A stretch of DNA of 64,000 nucleotides from Camelus bactrianus (taxonomy: Eukaryota > Chordata > Mammalia > Artiodactyla > Camelidae): NCBI RefSeq assembly GCF_048773025.1, contig NC_133541.1, positions 153,666,201-153,730,200 of the forward strand. Reading direction: 5' to 3'. The notes under the pieces were generated by a model. The model searched no databases and was not told the DNA's origin. It saw only the letters and a program-made list of their open reading frames with translations. Positions 63,830-64,000 of this stretch are shown here, one piece after another (position 1 is the first letter of the stretch; each line of letters opens with the position of its first letter). The translations under genes and the position numbers were made by a program.

Positions 63830-64000
63830 GTGTAATTTACATAGATTCCATCACGGGGATTTTCCGTGATACGATCCCACTGCATGCATAACGCTTTCTA
63901 AAAATATTCACCACAGATTATTTTGCATGTGGTTTTATGATCTTGCATCACAATACTAGGCATATTGACACTTTGAAGCATTTTCTCTGATTTTGCAGAT
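62073..64000 (+). repeat. Partial HOR unit: m1 to m8 and the start of m9
   Basis: Near copy of the unit at 59353. The window ends inside the array at the m8/m9 transition, so no edge of the satellite block is seen on this side either. Confidence 0.88.

Larger units (their letters stand above)
1..64000 (+). repeat. Satellite array, about 247-bp monomer, 14-type higher-order organisation
   Basis: About 259 head-to-tail copies of a 247-bp monomer (individual spacings 244 to 248) fill the window without a gap, inversion or foreign insertion. Every copy shares an ordered set of blocks: a TTGGAGCGAGTTCTACCC-like start, an ATGTAATTTACAT-like dyad, a CpG-bearing stretch around CCGTGAAATTCCGTGTTCCG, then TACATGCATCACGG, GCATGTGGATTACCGAAC, TTTCATCCACCATA and an A-rich end such as TTTTCGCAGAAAAA. 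Copies of the same monomer type recur every 7, 11, 14 or 15 monomers, which defines the higher-order repeat. Such arrays typically form centromeric or pericentromeric heterochromatin in eukaryotes. That location is inferred and not shown by this sequence. The taxon is not recognised. Confidence 0.97.

Noticed and set aside
1-64000. CRISPR-like array, since the sequence is made of regularly spaced repeats
   Set aside because: The repeats are 247 bp and abut directly. There are no short repeats separated by unique spacers and no cas genes.
1-64000. Primate alpha satellite
   Set aside because: The monomer is about 247 bp instead of 171 bp, no CENP-B box was found, and I see no alpha-satellite consensus segment.
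1-64000. Tandem array derived from a mobile element or virus-like element
   Set aside because: No terminal repeats, target-site duplications, polymerase or integrase motifs, or poly-A tails are visible. An ancient origin from an element cannot be excluded, but nothing in the sequence supports it.
1-64000. Telomeric repeats, tRNA or rRNA genes embedded in the array
   Set aside because: No TTAGGG-like runs, cloverleaf with A and B boxes, or rRNA-like segment was seen. The array stays in monomer register throughout.

Overview
The whole 64 kb window is one uninterrupted block of tandemly repeated satellite DNA. I find no gene, RNA gene, transposon, CRISPR array or unique sequence. The basic repeat is about 247 bp, head to tail, always in the same orientation, A+T-rich by eye, and about 259 copies fill the window. 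It has the character of a centromeric or pericentromeric heterochromatin satellite from a multicellular eukaryote. I do not recognise the satellite family or the species. The monomer length differs from primate alpha satellite (171 bp), and I could not find a canonical CENP-B box.

The monomers are not interchangeable. They fall into 14 types, named m1 to m14 here, in fixed order, forming a higher-order repeat (HOR) of 14 monomers (about 3,455 bp). I set the start of a HOR at the m1 landmark TTGGTGCATG (positions 1295, 4022, 7726, 11182, 14636, 18335, 21052, 23769, 27226, 29946, 33401, 36121, 38838, 41555, 43288, 46005, 47737, 50454, 52187, 54904, 56637, 59353, 62073).

Layout. From 1 to about 18.3 kb the array is older-looking, with 14- and 15-monomer units that differ from each other at many bases, plus one 11-monomer unit with its own private deletion. 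From 18.3 to about 36 kb, 11-monomer units lacking m11 to m13 alternate with 14-monomer units, and a 6,175-bp segment (14+11 monomers) is present twice, almost without difference. From 36 to about 56.6 kb only shortened units remain. From 38.8 kb, 11- and 7-monomer units alternate in an 18-monomer period of about 4,450 bp, and an 8,899-bp segment is itself duplicated. From 56.6 kb to the end, 11-monomer units return and carry a 2,720-bp duplication.

The shortened units are explained by hybrid monomers (m3/m6, m10/m13, m1/m5). These are what unequal crossing-over between different monomer types would leave. The window therefore reads as a record of HOR evolution: 14-mer to 11-mer to an 11+7 composite, with copy similarity increasing from left to right. 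Short open frames occur in every monomer, but the 247-bp period shifts frame at each repeat and each frame is closed by stops, so I treat none as coding.
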